Positions 35,295 through 44,656 of a stretch of DNA of 62,663 nucleotides are shown piece by piece (position 1 is the stretch's first letter; each line of letters begins with the position of its first letter). The translations under genes and the position numbers were made by a program. Source of the stretch: an uncultured Ruminococcus sp. (GTDB taxonomy: Bacteria; Bacillota; Clostridia; Oscillospirales; Acutalibacteraceae); assembly GCA_905233755.1 (NCBI GenBank), contig CAJODM010000007.1:1-62663 (forward strand). Direction: 5' to 3'. The notes beneath the pieces were generated by a model. The model had not been told where the DNA came from and searched no databases. It was given only the letters and a program-made list of their open reading frames with translations.

Positions 35295-36908
35295 ATGAAC
35301 ACACTCCTTCTTCACAACGATGCATACGGTATCGACACCGCGGCGCGTATCCTGCGCGACGGCGGTCTTGTCGCCATGCCCACCGAGACGGTGTACGGGC
35401 TTGCGGCAAACGCGCTCGATCCCCATGCGGTGAAGAATATCTTTGAGGCGAAGGGACGCCCGATGGATAACCCGCTGATCGTCCATATCGCCGAGATCGA
35501 CGACCTGATCCGGATGGGGCTCGTTGCTACATTCCCCGCTGCGGCACAGGCGCTCGCCGATGCGTTCTGGCCCGGGCCGCTGACGATGATCCTGCCCAAG
35601 GGCGATGCTGTCCCCACCGCTGTCAGCGCGGGACTGTCCACGGTCGCCGTGCGGCTGCCGTCGCATCCGGTCGCCCGCGCGCTGATCGCGCGATGCGGAC
35701 TGCCGCTCGCCGCGCCGTCGGCGAACACCTCGGGACGCCCCAGCCCCACGACCGCCACCCACGTGATCGACGACCTGTCCGGCAGGATTGACGCGGTGCT
35801 CGATGGCGGAAGGTGTACGGTAGGGGTCGAGAGCACCGTCATCACGCTCGCTACCGATACCCCGCGTATCCTGAGGCCGGGTGTTATCACCCTCGAACAG
35901 ATCGAGGCGGTCATCGGACACGTCGAGGTGGACCCTGCCGTGCTCGACCGGCTCGACAGCGATGCACACGCCGCGTCGCCGGGGATGAAATACAAGCACT
36001 ATGCCCCCCGCACACGGGTGGTGCTGGTGCGTTCGGACGAGCGACAGTTCGTCCGGTTCGTCAACCGCTCTTATCGGCGCGACGATTCGGTCGCCGCGCT
36101 CTGCTATGACGAGGACGCCGACGCGATCCTCGCTCCGACCGTCCCACTGGGGGCGCGCGCCGACCTGAACGTCCAGGCACAGCGCCTCTTCGACGCGCTG
36201 CGTCAGGTCGACAGGATGGAGGGGATCAGCACCGTCTATGCCCGCTGTCCGCGTGCCAAGGGGGTCGGGATGGCGCTGTTCAACCGCATGATCCGCGCGG
36301 CGGCGTTCGAGGTCATCGACCTGCCCGCGCGCCGCGTCATCGGCCTCACCGGTCAGACCGGAGCCGGCAAGAGCGAGGTCAGCCGGATGTTAGGCGAGAG
36401 GGGATATACCGTCGTCGATGCCGACCGTGCCGCCCGCATAGCGACAGAGGACCGCGCGGTCATCGCCGCGCTGACAGACGCGTTCGGCGATATCCTTCAT
36501 CCCGACGGTACGCTCGACCGGTCGGCGCTCGCACGCGCGGCGTTCGGGGATGAACAGAGAAGGCGGACGCTGAACACTATCACCCACCCGAAGATCATCG
36601 GGATCATGCTCTCCGAAGCGCGCGAATCTGACAGCGACGTCGTCTTCGACGCGCCGCAGCTCTTTGAGGCGGGCATGGAGGTGTACTGTGATACCGTGAT
36701 CGCCGTGATCGCCGACGAGACGATCCGCCGCCAAAGGATCAGCGCGCGTGACCGCCTGTCGAACGACGACATCACACGCCGGATGGCAGCACAGTATGAC
36801 GAGGCGTTCTTTGTCAGCCGGTGCGACAAGGTGATCGAGAATAACGGCACCATCGGCGAGCTTTTAGAGAAGGTGCGCGATGTGATAGAAGGGCTGAACG
36901 ATGGCTGA
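35295..36908 (+). CDS. L-threonylcarbamoyladenylate synthase (Sua5) fused to dephospho-CoA kinase (CoaE)
   Basis: 537 residues, one frame, two enzymes. Residues 1-343: YrdC/Sua5, with LVAMPTETVYGLAANA, AKGRPMDNPLIVHI, FWPGPLTMIL, PSANTSGRPSPT and a Sua5 C-terminal domain opened by SPGMKYKHYAP. It makes threonylcarbamoyl-AMP for tRNA t6A. Residues 347-537: CoaE, with P-loop GLTGQTGAGKSEV (about 350-362), VVDADRAAR, FDAPQLFEAG and RISARDRLSNDD; it phosphorylates dephospho-CoA in the last CoA step. No stop or shift separates them. Follows prfA by 36 bases and overlaps the transglycosylase by 8. I know of no functional reason for the link. Confidence 0.93.
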   Translation: MNTLLLHNDAYGIDTAARILRDGGLVAMPTETVYGLAANALDPHAVKNIFEAKGRPMDNPLIVHIAEIDDLIRMGLVATFPAAAQALADAFWPGPLTMILPKGDAVPTAVSAGLSTVAVRLPSHPVARALIARCGLPLAAPSANTSGRPSPTTATHVIDDLSGRIDAVLDGGRCTVGVESTVITLATDTPRILRPGVITLEQIEAVIGHVEVDPAVLDRLDSDAHAASPGMKYKHYAPRTRVVLVRSDERQFVRFVNRSYRRDDSVAALCYDEDADAILAPTVPLGARADLNVQAQRLFDALRQVDRMEGISTVYARCPRAKGVGMALFNRMIRAAAFEVIDLPARRVIGLTGQTGAGKSEVSRMLGERGYTVVDADRAARIATEDRAVIAALTDAFGDILHPDGTLDRSALARAAFGDEQRRRTLNTITHPKIIGIMLSEARESDSDVVFDAPQLFEAGMEVYCDTVIAVIADETIRRQRISARDRLSNDDITRRMAAQYDEAFFVSRCDKVIENNGTIGELLEKVRDVIEGLNDG

Positions 36909-37533
36909 TCGCTATACGGAGGAGAAGACCCGCGGGCACGGCGGATGCGGATTTGTGCTGACCCTGCTGTTGGTCGTCGTGCTGATCGGCGGGCTGCTGC
37001 TGTTCACCACGAACGTGCTCGACGGCTACAAGACGCGGATATACCGCTTCTTCTACCCGCAGAAATACGTCGAGCAGGTAACTGCCTGTGCAGCCGAGTT
37101 CCATGTAGACGATGCGCTCATCTATGCGGTGATCCGCACCGAGAGCGGGTTTCGGGAAGAGGTCGAGTCCCACGCGGGCGCGATCGGGCTGATGCAGCTG
37201 ATGCCCTCGACCTTTGAGGGGCTGCAGACGGTGCGCTACGGCGAGGTGACGATGACGGCCGATATGCTGTTCGATCCCGATATTAACATCGAGTACGGCA
37301 CCTATCTGCTGAGCACCCTGCTCGCCCACTACGACGGCAACATCGCTACCGCTGCCGCCGCCTACAACGCCGGCATGACGAACGTCGACAGCTGGCTGTC
37401 CGACCCGTCCTGCTCGAGCGACGGGATAACGCTCACGAGTGTCCCATATGAGGAGACCGAGCGGTATATCGAGCGCATCGAAAAAGCGTATGAAATGTAT
37501 GAAGCCCTGTATTCGGCAGATACTGAATCATAG
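36901..37533 (+). CDS. membrane-anchored lytic transglycosylase (SLT domain)
   Basis: 210 residues. One N-terminal transmembrane helix (GFVLTLLLVVVLIGGLLLF) anchors it outside the cell. The SLT domain has the catalytic Glu in AVIRTESGFREEVES, GAIGLMQLMPST and AAAAYNAGMTNVDSWL. Cuts peptidoglycan glycan strands with anhydro-MurNAc formation. Start overlaps the upstream gene. Such genes commonly follow coaE in Firmicutes. Confidence 0.92.
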   Translation: MADRYTEEKTRGHGGCGFVLTLLLVVVLIGGLLLFTTNVLDGYKTRIYRFFYPQKYVEQVTACAAEFHVDDALIYAVIRTESGFREEVESHAGAIGLMQLMPSTFEGLQTVRYGEVTMTADMLFDPDINIEYGTYLLSTLLAHYDGNIATAAAAYNAGMTNVDSWLSDPSCSSDGITLTSVPYEETERYIERIEKAYEMYEALYSADTES

Positions 37534-37563
37534 AAACCCATCACACTATCAGGAGGTAATCAT

Positions 37564-38958
37564 ATGAGCGAAACAACCGCAAAAGAGCTGCGCGAACAGC
37601 TGATGATGAAACCGCGCAAGGGCGCCGGCGATATAAGCGCCGACGACAGGAGCGCGGCATACGCGTTCTGTGAGGACTACAAGAGGTTCCTCGACTTCTG
37701 CCGCACCGAGCGCGAGGCAGTGACCTATGTCCGTACCCTTGCTCAGGAGCACGGGTTCACCCCCTATGATCCGTCAAAGCAGTACAGCCCCGGCGACCGT
37801 GTCTTCATCGTCAACCGCGAGAAGGCGATCGGGCTTGCCGTGATCGGCAAGCGCGGCACCGACGACGGGGTGCGGCTGTCGATCGCGCATATCGACTCGC
37901 CCCGCATCGACCTCAAGCCCAACCCGCTGTACGAGGACAACCACCTCGCGCTGTTCAAGACCCACTACTACGGCGGGATCAAGAAGTACCAGTGGACGGC
38001 GATTCCGCTATCGCTGCACGGACGGGTCGTCCGGCTCGACGGCACGGCAGTCGATATCCGTATCGGCGACGATGAGGCGGACGAGTGCTTCCTCATCACC
38101 GACCTGCTGCCCCACCTCGACCGTGAGCAGGCGACCAAGACGATGAGCAAGGCGTTCACCGGCGAGGATCTGAACATCCTCGTGGGGTCGCTGCCCTATG
38201 ACGACAGCGACGAGAAGGATCTCGTCGCGCTGAACGTGATGAAGCTCCTATCTGACCGCTACGGCATCAGCGAAAGCGACTTCCTCTCGGCGGAGCTGAA
38301 CTTCTGTCCCGCCGGCAAAACCCGCGACATCGGGTTCGATCGGTCGATGCTCGGCGGATACGGCCACGACGACCGCTCCTGTGCCTATCCGTCGGTCAAG
38401 GCGATCCTCGATACCACGCTGCCCGAATACACCTGTATCACCTACCTCACCGACAAGGAGGAGACCGGCTCCGACGGCAACACCGGCATGCAGAGCGACT
38501 TTCTGCGATACTTCATCTATGACCTTGCCAAGAACGACGGCAACGAGGGGTATCATGTGCTCTCAAAGTCAAAGTGCCTGTCCGCCGATGTGAACGCGGC
38601 GTTCGACCCGACCTTCTCGTCGGCATATGAGCCCAAAAACGCGAGCTTCCTCAACGAGGGCGTCGTCATCAGCAAGTACACCGGCCACGGCGGCAAGTAC
38701 GATACCTCTGATGCGTCTGCCGAGTTCATGGGCGAGATCCGCTCTATGCTCGAGAAAAACAACGTCAAGTGGCAGATCGGCGAGCTCGGCAAGGTGGATA
38801 TCGGCGGCGGCGGCACCATCGCCAAGTACGTCGCCAACATGAACGTCGACGTTGTCGACCTCGGCGTGCCGGTGCTGTGTATGCACGCGCCGTTCGAGGT
38901 CATCAGCAAGACCGACATCTATATGGCGTACAAGGCGTTCTACGGACTGTTCAATTAA
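37564..38958 (+). CDS. M18-family zinc aminopeptidase
   Basis: 464 residues of the aspartyl-aminopeptidase (M18) family: AHIDSPRIDLKPNPLYED holds the first metal His-Asp, DKEETGSDGNTGMQS the catalytic Glu and metal Glu, and LCMHAPFEVISKTDIYMA the C-terminal His. Removes N-terminal residues, acidic ones in characterised members, with a dinuclear zinc site in a dodecamer. AGGAGG lies before the ATG. Confidence 0.93.
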   Translation: MSETTAKELREQLMMKPRKGAGDISADDRSAAYAFCEDYKRFLDFCRTEREAVTYVRTLAQEHGFTPYDPSKQYSPGDRVFIVNREKAIGLAVIGKRGTDDGVRLSIAHIDSPRIDLKPNPLYEDNHLALFKTHYYGGIKKYQWTAIPLSLHGRVVRLDGTAVDIRIGDDEADECFLITDLLPHLDREQATKTMSKAFTGEDLNILVGSLPYDDSDEKDLVALNVMKLLSDRYGISESDFLSAELNFCPAGKTRDIGFDRSMLGGYGHDDRSCAYPSVKAILDTTLPEYTCITYLTDKEETGSDGNTGMQSDFLRYFIYDLAKNDGNEGYHVLSKSKCLSADVNAAFDPTFSSAYEPKNASFLNEGVVISKYTGHGGKYDTSDASAEFMGEIRSMLEKNNVKWQIGELGKVDIGGGGTIAKYVANMNVDVVDLGVPVLCMHAPFEVISKTDIYMAYKAFYGLFN

Positions 38959-38966
38959 CGGAAAGA

Positions 38967-38996
38967 AAAGCGGACACGCATGCTCGTGTCCGCTTT
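38967..38996. terminator. bidirectional terminator
   Basis: AAAGCGGACACG pairs with CGTGTCCGCTTT around a six-base loop, between the M18 gene and the convergent VWA gene. Confidence 0.85.
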
Positions 38997-39008
38997 ATCG
39001 TACTCTGG

Positions 39009-39653
39009 TTAGCGCTTTCTCTTTTGATAATCCTGTGCGATCTCGTCGCTCCATGAACGAGCGAGCGGACGGCTGCTCCGCACCGCTCCTACCGCACGGC
39101 TGACGGCCTCATAGACCACGCCGGTGCCCATGCCGTCGGCGCGATAGTCGACTGCGCGGTCGCTGCCAATCCCATAGCCGCGCGCCGTCTCGACCGCGTC
39201 GATGTTCGCCCCGATGAAGAGGAACTCCCACCCGCACTTCTTCTTGCTCTCGATCATGCGCTTGACGTCGTCGCTGCTGTAGCGACAGCTCGCGTTCTCG
39301 AGACCGTCGGTGATGATGACGAACATGGTGTGCGCCGGCACATCCTCCACGCGTATATACCGGTGGACGTTCTCGATATGCTCGACGGCGGTGCCGATTG
39401 CGTCGATCAGCGCGGTGCACCCGCGCACGGTATAGTCGCGTGCGGTCAGCGGCTCGATCTCCATCAGATCAACGCGGTCATGCAGAGTCTGCTGCTCGTG
39501 GTCGAACAGGATGGTGGTGACATAGCAGCCGCCCGGTTGCTGCTTCTGTCTCTCGATAAGAGAGTTGAACCCGCCGATGGTGTCGCTCTCGAGCCCGCCC
39601 ATCGAACCGGAGCGATCGAGGATGAATATAAGCTCGGTCAATGTGTTCTTCAT
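39009..39653 (-). CDS. von Willebrand factor A domain protein
   Basis: 214 residues. ELIFILDRSGSMGG contains the MIDAS DxSxS motif, and VIITDGLENAS supplies the downstream acidic residue, so a metal-dependent adhesion site is likely intact. No signal peptide, hence cytoplasmic; related proteins pair with AAA ATPases, but none is adjacent. ATG 39653 follows AGGAGGAC; an upstream in-frame ATG lacks a site. Confidence 0.88.
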   Translation of the reverse strand: MKNTLTELIFILDRSGSMGGLESDTIGGFNSLIERQKQQPGGCYVTTILFDHEQQTLHDRVDLMEIEPLTARDYTVRGCTALIDAIGTAVEHIENVHRYIRVEDVPAHTMFVIITDGLENASCRYSSDDVKRMIESKKKCGWEFLFIGANIDAVETARGYGIGSDRAVDYRADGMGTGVVYEAVSRAVGAVRSSRPLARSWSDEIAQDYQKRKR

Positions 39654-39754
39654 GATATAGTCCTCCTGTAGGATAGATTCGTTCGGGTTTCCCGATGATT
39701 GAATCATACCACGGGAGAGGATGGTTTTGGTCGCCTGAGAGGCGACATTTTCGG

Positions 39755-39783
39755 TTGCTAATCCCGTCGGGATATGGTATGAT
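39755..39783 (+). promoter_or_regulatory. promoter of hflX
   Basis: TTGCTA (39755-39760), 17-base spacer, TATGAT (39778-39783), just 15 bases before the ATG. A hairpin GTCGCCTGAGAGGCGAC (about 39730-39746) sits upstream, between divergent genes. Confidence 0.6.
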
Positions 39784-39798
39784 AGTCACGGTGATACA

Positions 39799-41043
39799 AT
39801 GCAAACAACAAGCACAGAGAAAACCGCGCCCCGCGCCCTGTTGGTCGAGGCGGATACCGGCGCATATGACGCCGAAAGCTCGCTGTCGGAGCTGTTCGAG
39901 CTCGCCGCATCTGCCGGAGCGGATGTTCAGGGAGCAATCACACAGCGGCTGCAGAAGCTTGATCCCGCGACCTGTATCGGCAGCGGCAAGCTCGAGGAGA
40001 TCCGCGAATTCTGTCAGGCAGAGGAGATCAACCTTGTGATCTTCGATTTGGAGCTCTCGCCGGTACAGCTGCGCAACATCGAGGACGCTGTCGACACGCG
40101 CGTCATCGACCGCACGATGCTCATCCTCGACATCTTCGCGCTGCGCGCCCGCTCCAAGGAGGGCAAGCTGCAGGTCGAGCTTGCCCAGCTGCGCTATATG
40201 CTGCCCCGCCTGACGGGACGCGGCGTCGAGATGTCGCGGCTCGGCGGCGGTATCGGCACCCGCGGTCCCGGCGAGACCAAGCTCGAGACCGACCGACGGC
40301 ATATCAAGCGGCGCATGGAGACGCTCAAGTCCCAGCTCGCCGAGGTAGAGGAGCACCGCACCCGACTGCGCTCCCGCCGCGAGAAGGACGGCGTGATCAC
40401 CGCCGCCATCGTCGGCTATACCAACGCCGGCAAATCGACGCTGATGAACACCCTCACCGATGCGGGGGTGCTCAGCGAGGACAAGCTGTTCGCCACCCTC
40501 GACCCCACCTCGCGTGCGCTGAAGCTGCCGTGCGGGGTATCGGTGATGCTCATCGACACCGTCGGGCTGGTACGGCGGCTGCCGCATCATCTGGTCGAGG
40601 CGTTCAAATCCACGCTGGAGGAGGCCGCCACCGCGGACATCATCCTGAACGTGTGTGACATCAGCTCCGAGGAATCGCGGCTGCACCTTGACGTCACCCG
40701 CGAGCTGCTGCTGTCGCTCGGATGTGAGGGCAAGCCCATCATACCGGTGCTGAACAAGTATGACCTGGTCGACGGCTTTGTGCCCGTGAGCGCGGACGCC
40801 GTCGCGATCAGCGCCAAGTACGGCACCGGCATCGACACCCTGCTCGACAAGATCGAGCAGAATCTGCCGAAGAAGGTCAAGCGCGTCCGGCTGCTGCTGC
40901 CGTTCGACAGGGCGGGGACCGTCGCGCGCATCCGCGAGCAGGCGACGCTGTACACTGAAGTGTACACCGAGCACGGGATCGAGATCGACGCCGCGCTCGA
41001 CGAGGAATGGTACCGCAAGCTGCGCGACTATATCATAGAATAA
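39799..41043 (+). CDS. hflX: ribosome-splitting GTPase HflX
   Basis: 414 residues. The N-terminal nucleotide-binding half ends with the glycine-rich RLGGGIGTRGPGETKLETD; the G domain has G1 VGYTNAGKST, G3 DTVGLV and G4 NKYD. Rescues stalled or stressed ribosomes by splitting subunits. Leader very short. The last helix ends DYIIE. Confidence 0.95.
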   Translation: MQTTSTEKTAPRALLVEADTGAYDAESSLSELFELAASAGADVQGAITQRLQKLDPATCIGSGKLEEIREFCQAEEINLVIFDLELSPVQLRNIEDAVDTRVIDRTMLILDIFALRARSKEGKLQVELAQLRYMLPRLTGRGVEMSRLGGGIGTRGPGETKLETDRRHIKRRMETLKSQLAEVEEHRTRLRSRREKDGVITAAIVGYTNAGKSTLMNTLTDAGVLSEDKLFATLDPTSRALKLPCGVSVMLIDTVGLVRRLPHHLVEAFKSTLEEAATADIILNVCDISSEESRLHLDVTRELLLSLGCEGKPIIPVLNKYDLVDGFVPVSADAVAISAKYGTGIDTLLDKIEQNLPKKVKRVRLLLPFDRAGTVARIREQATLYTEVYTEHGIEIDAALDEEWYRKLRDYIIE

Positions 41044-41116
41044 CGCGAAGCAATCATCAAGGCAACATCGCATCACCTGTGTGCGGATCGCAACGTCGGA
41101 ATTTCGGAGGTCAGAG

Positions 41117-41797
41117 ATGAAGCTCATGCCCGCGCTCCCCGAGAGCATATTCGATATCGTTTATCTGCTGTTCGCCGTCATCAGCGGGATCACCCTGCTC
41201 ATAGGATCGAAGCGCCGCGTCGTCAGGCTGTTCGGCGTGATGACGCTGATCCTCGGTATCGGGGACGCGTTCCACCTTGTCCCGCGGGTGCTCAACTACT
41301 GGATGAGCGGCGACTATACCGTCGCGCTCGGGATCGGCAAGCTCGTCACCTCTGTCACGATGACCGTGTTCTATCTGCTGCTCGAGTATGCCCGCAGAGA
41401 GCGGTACGGCATCCGCGACCAGCGGGGCGTCCTCCTCCTCATATGGGGGATGAGCATCGTGCGCATCGCGCTGTGCTGCTTTCCGCAGAACGGCTGGACG
41501 AGCGACGAGCCGTCGCTGTTATGGGGGATCATCCGCAACCTTCCGTTCGTGCTGCTCGGGATCGTGACGGTGATCCTCTGGCAAAGATCCGCTCGTTCTG
41601 ACAGGTCGCTCAAGATCCTGTGGCTCGCGGTCACGCTGAGCTTCCTGTTCTATCTGCCGGTGGTGATCTGGGCACAGACGGTGCCGCTCATAGGGATGCT
41701 CATGCTGCCCAAGACCTGTATGTACATCTGGATGATCCTGCTGTTCAGAAAGGTCAAAAAAGAAGATCCGCCCGCCGAACTGTCATACAGAAGGTAG
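41117..41797 (+). CDS. integral membrane protein, unknown function
   Basis: 226 residues, seven predicted transmembrane helices (for example FDIVYLLFAVISGITLLIG, LFGVMTLILGIGDAFHLV, LLLIWGMSIVRIALCCF, LPFVLLGIVTVILW). Charged turns (RRERYGIRD, RKVKKEDPP) give an inside-positive tail. I do not recognise the family. ATG 41117 follows GGAGG; 74 bases after hflX. An imperfect stem GGCATTCGAT/ATCGGATGCC at 41797-41841 may terminate it. Confidence 0.8.
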   Translation: MKLMPALPESIFDIVYLLFAVISGITLLIGSKRRVVRLFGVMTLILGIGDAFHLVPRVLNYWMSGDYTVALGIGKLVTSVTMTVFYLLLEYARRERYGIRDQRGVLLLIWGMSIVRIALCCFPQNGWTSDEPSLLWGIIRNLPFVLLGIVTVILWQRSARSDRSLKILWLAVTLSFLFYLPVVIWAQTVPLIGMLMLPKTCMYIWMILLFRKVKKEDPPAELSYRR

Positions 41798-41866
41798 GCA
41801 TTCGATGCAATATCCGAACCCGGTATCGTATCGGATGCCTAGCATACGGGATCGGCGAGCGCGATT

Positions 41867-42183
41867 TTGTGCATGATTACCATTTGCAAAAGCGGCGCGG
41901 CGAACGAGAGCGCCTGCTATACCGACTTTGCGATACGCGCGTTTTGCATCTACCTGTGCATGATCGTCTTTGCCTGTGTGAACAAGGCGTGCTTCATCTT
42001 TCTGCAGGCGATGGGAAAGCCGCTGTCCTCGACCGCGCTGTCGAGATAAGCGAGGTGGTGTTCGGGGTCGGATTTGCGCTGTTGCTGCCGCGGTTCCTCG
42101 GGCTGGACGGGGTGCTGTACTCGATGCCGCTGTCGGATATCCTGACCTTCTGCATCGCGCTCGTCCTCATCGTGCGAACCTAA
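41867..42183 (+). pseudogene. C-terminal remnant of a MATE efflux protein, frameshifted
   Basis: Reads NESACYTDFAIRAF, then YLCMIVFACVNKACFIFLQAMGKP to a stop at 42049; after a shift near 42045 it continues VVFGVGFALLLPRFLGLDGVLYSMP and SDILTFCIALVLIVRT to 42183. This is the last three transmembrane helices of a MATE (NorM/MepA-type) transporter; the first nine are absent. A dead remnant. Confidence 0.75.
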
Positions 42184-42222
42184 CGCACCCTGTCAAAAGA
42201 GATTCACCCTCCACTCGCATAA

Positions 42223-42257
42223 AAAGAACAGAGCCGGGAGCTCCGGCTCTGTTCTTT
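42223..42257. terminator. bidirectional terminator of mgtE
   Basis: A near-perfect palindrome, AAAGAACAGAGCCGG with its complement, just beyond the mgtE stop on the minus strand. Confidence 0.85.
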
Positions 42258-42267
42258 GCTATACTAT

Positions 42268-43653
42268 TCATCCGATATGCAGCAGCGCGGTCGCGATCTC
42301 AAAGTACACGAACAGCGAGATCGCATCGACGATGGTGGTGATGAACGGCGACGCCATCACCGCGGGGTCGAACCCGAGCCGCTTGGCGATCATCGGCAGC
42401 GTACACCCGACGATCTTGGCAAAGAAGATGGTGACGATCATCGTCAGGCATACCACCGCCGCCACCATCACGGTGACCGACTCGTTACCCATCAGCATCC
42501 GATCGAACAGCATCATCTTCAGAAAGTTCGCCGCCGCCAACGTCGCGCCGCACAGCAGCGAGACCCGCGACTCCTTGAAGATCACCATGAGGATGTCCTT
42601 GAACTCGATCTCGCCCAGCGACAGCGCGCGGATGACGGTGACCGACGCCTGGGAACCCGAGTTGCCGCCGGTATCCATCAGCATCGGGATGAACGCCGAC
42701 AGCACCACCGACGCCGCCAGCGCGTCCTCGAACGAGGTGATGATCATGCCGGTAAAGGTCGCCGACACCATCAGGATCAGCAGCCACGGGATACGGCTGA
42801 GGTAGGTCTCGAACACACCGATGCGGTCATACGGCTTGTCGGTGGTCGGGGTGATAGCCGCCATCTTCTGGATATCCTCGGTCGCCTCTTCTTCCATGAC
42901 GTCGATCGCGTCGTCGACGGTGACGATACCGACCAGCCGCTGCTCCCGATCGACGACCGGCAGCGCGAGGAAATTGTACTTGTTGAATATCTGGGCGACC
43001 TCTTCCTGGTCGTCGAGGGTGTTCACCGAGATGACGTTGGTCTCCATCAGATCCTCGATCAGCTCATCCTCCTCCGAGAGCAGCAGTGTCTTGATGGTGA
43101 TGATCCCGATGAGGGTCGAGTGGCTGTCCGAGACATAACAGGTATAGATAGTCTCCTTGTCGATACCGGTGCGGCGGATGCGCTTGATCGCCTCCTCTAC
43201 CGTCATCTTCGGGCGCAGAATGACGAACTCGGTTGTCATGATAGAGCCCGCGCTGTCCTCGGGGTACTTGAGGATCTCGTTGATCTCCTTGCGCATCTCG
43301 GGATCCGCCTGGCGCAGGATCCGCTTGACGACGTTGGCGGGCATCTCCTCGATGATATCGACCGCGTCGTCGACATAGATCTCGTCAACGATCTCCTTGA
43401 GCTCCGTGTCAGAGAAGCCGTGGATCAGCATCTCTTGGGTCTCTTCGTCCATCTCGACAAAGGTGTCCGCCGCGAGCTCCTTGGGGAGCAGGCGGAACAA
43501 CAGCGCACACTTCTCGTTGGCGATATCCTCGAACACCGCCGCGATATCGACGGGGTTCATTGTGGTGAGGATATCCCGCAGGGTGGCATATCGCTTGTTC
43601 TCCATCAGGGTGACGATGGTGTCGAACAGCGATACGGTACTTGTCCTTTCCAT
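42268..43653 (-). CDS. mgtE: magnesium transporter MgtE
   Basis: 461 residues. An N-domain of helical repeats (LLFRLLPKELAADTFVEMDE), two CBS domains (YPEDSAGSIMTTEFV; ALPVVDREQRLVGIVTVDDA) that sense Mg, a plug helix, and five C-terminal transmembrane helices with the pore motif PMLMDTGGNSGSQASV. ATG 43653 follows AGGAGG. I looked for an M-box riboswitch upstream and see none that convinces. Confidence 0.95.
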   Translation of the reverse strand: MERTSTVSLFDTIVTLMENKRYATLRDILTTMNPVDIAAVFEDIANEKCALLFRLLPKELAADTFVEMDEETQEMLIHGFSDTELKEIVDEIYVDDAVDIIEEMPANVVKRILRQADPEMRKEINEILKYPEDSAGSIMTTEFVILRPKMTVEEAIKRIRRTGIDKETIYTCYVSDSHSTLIGIITIKTLLLSEEDELIEDLMETNVISVNTLDDQEEVAQIFNKYNFLALPVVDREQRLVGIVTVDDAIDVMEEEATEDIQKMAAITPTTDKPYDRIGVFETYLSRIPWLLILMVSATFTGMIITSFEDALAASVVLSAFIPMLMDTGGNSGSQASVTVIRALSLGEIEFKDILMVIFKESRVSLLCGATLAAANFLKMMLFDRMLMGNESVTVMVAAVVCLTMIVTIFFAKIVGCTLPMIAKRLGFDPAVMASPFITTIVDAISLFVYFEIATALLHIG

Positions 43654-44031
43654 AAAAATATACCTCCTGACGTATGGGATAAAAACGTAGAAGGCACTGC
43701 AAAATAACATCAGTCAAAGCTATCGTACCATAGTCCTGACTGTCGATATTTCTATAGGAGTTGTGAAATGGCTCAGCAGACGGCCGGCGACGATAAATGA
43801 ACGTCGATAGCGCCGCTGTAACTGCTACTTCGTCCTCCGGCAGTGCCGCTGGAACTTCCGGTATCCATTCATCTCGCCTCTCTTTCACAGGGATTTTGTC
43901 CGTATCATTATTTTACTCTGCAAACGCCGAGAAGTCAACACCAAAGTTGTCAAAAAAATCATTGGTTTGCCTTGATTTTATATATTCTATAATCTATAAT
44001 ATAAAGAGATTATGAAGTGAGGAGACTATCT

Positions 44032-44613
44032 ATGGAAGCAAAATTGGAAAAGAAGCTGAAAGCGTATCTGCCATACATCATCGTGATCGGCGTGATCTAC
44101 CTCTTCTTGCCGGTGTTTCTGGTGATATTTGACCGCGACAACAACTACCTCGGATGGCACCATGTCGTCTACATCGCCGTGTTCCCGCTGACCGCGCTGA
44201 TTGCAAGCATTCTGTATGCGAAGAAGAACGGCGTCGATATCCTGTTTGCGCTGATCGCGCCGATCTTCTATATCCCCAGCGCGTTCCTATACGGGAACTT
44301 CTCAGACTCGGTCATCAACACCCTGATCTATCTGATCGCCTACTTCCTGTGCGGATATCTGGGACTGCTCGTCGGCGATATGCTCTCGCCGAAGAAGAAG
44401 GACGCTGCCGCCGAGAGACAGCGTGCCGAAACCACCGCCGAGCCGCGTACCGAACGCCGCTCCCGCCCGCCGCGCAAGGTCGCGGTCGAACAACAGGACA
44501 GCTCGGATGATTTTCGCGCTGAGGATCCCTATACGGACGATACGCTGAACACCTCGACCACCACCGACGATATCGACGCGATCCTCGCCGAGATCCACTC
44601 CCGCCGCAACTAA
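44032..44613 (+). CDS. membrane protein with acidic cytoplasmic tail, unknown function
   Basis: 193 residues. Four transmembrane helices (YIIVIGVIYLFLPVFLVIF; VVYIAVFPLTALIASILY; DILFALIAPIFYIPSAFLY; TLIYLIAYFLCGYLGLLVG), then a long Arg/Glu/Asp-rich tail ending DDIDAILAEIHSRRN. ATG 44032 has GAGGAG 10 bases upstream. The AT-rich 43654-44031 gap holds a probable promoter (TATAAT at about 43996) and nothing else that I recognise. Family not identified. Confidence 0.75.
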   Translation: MEAKLEKKLKAYLPYIIVIGVIYLFLPVFLVIFDRDNNYLGWHHVVYIAVFPLTALIASILYAKKNGVDILFALIAPIFYIPSAFLYGNFSDSVINTLIYLIAYFLCGYLGLLVGDMLSPKKKDAAAERQRAETTAEPRTERRSRPPRKVAVEQQDSSDDFRAEDPYTDDTLNTSTTTDDIDAILAEIHSRRN

Positions 44614-44656
44614 GCTGCCGCAACGACAGCTTGCAACTATAAAGGAGGTCACCCTT

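Noticed and set aside
42256..43707. 483-codon plus-strand frame opposite mgtE
   Set aside because: Low-complexity Asp/Arg/His product; the minus-strand MgtE frame has all expected domains.
43654..44031. Possible M-box (Mg) riboswitch upstream of mgtE
   Set aside because: I compared the leader with the conserved M-box segments and did not find the ordered set, only isolated short matches. A covariance-model search would settle it.
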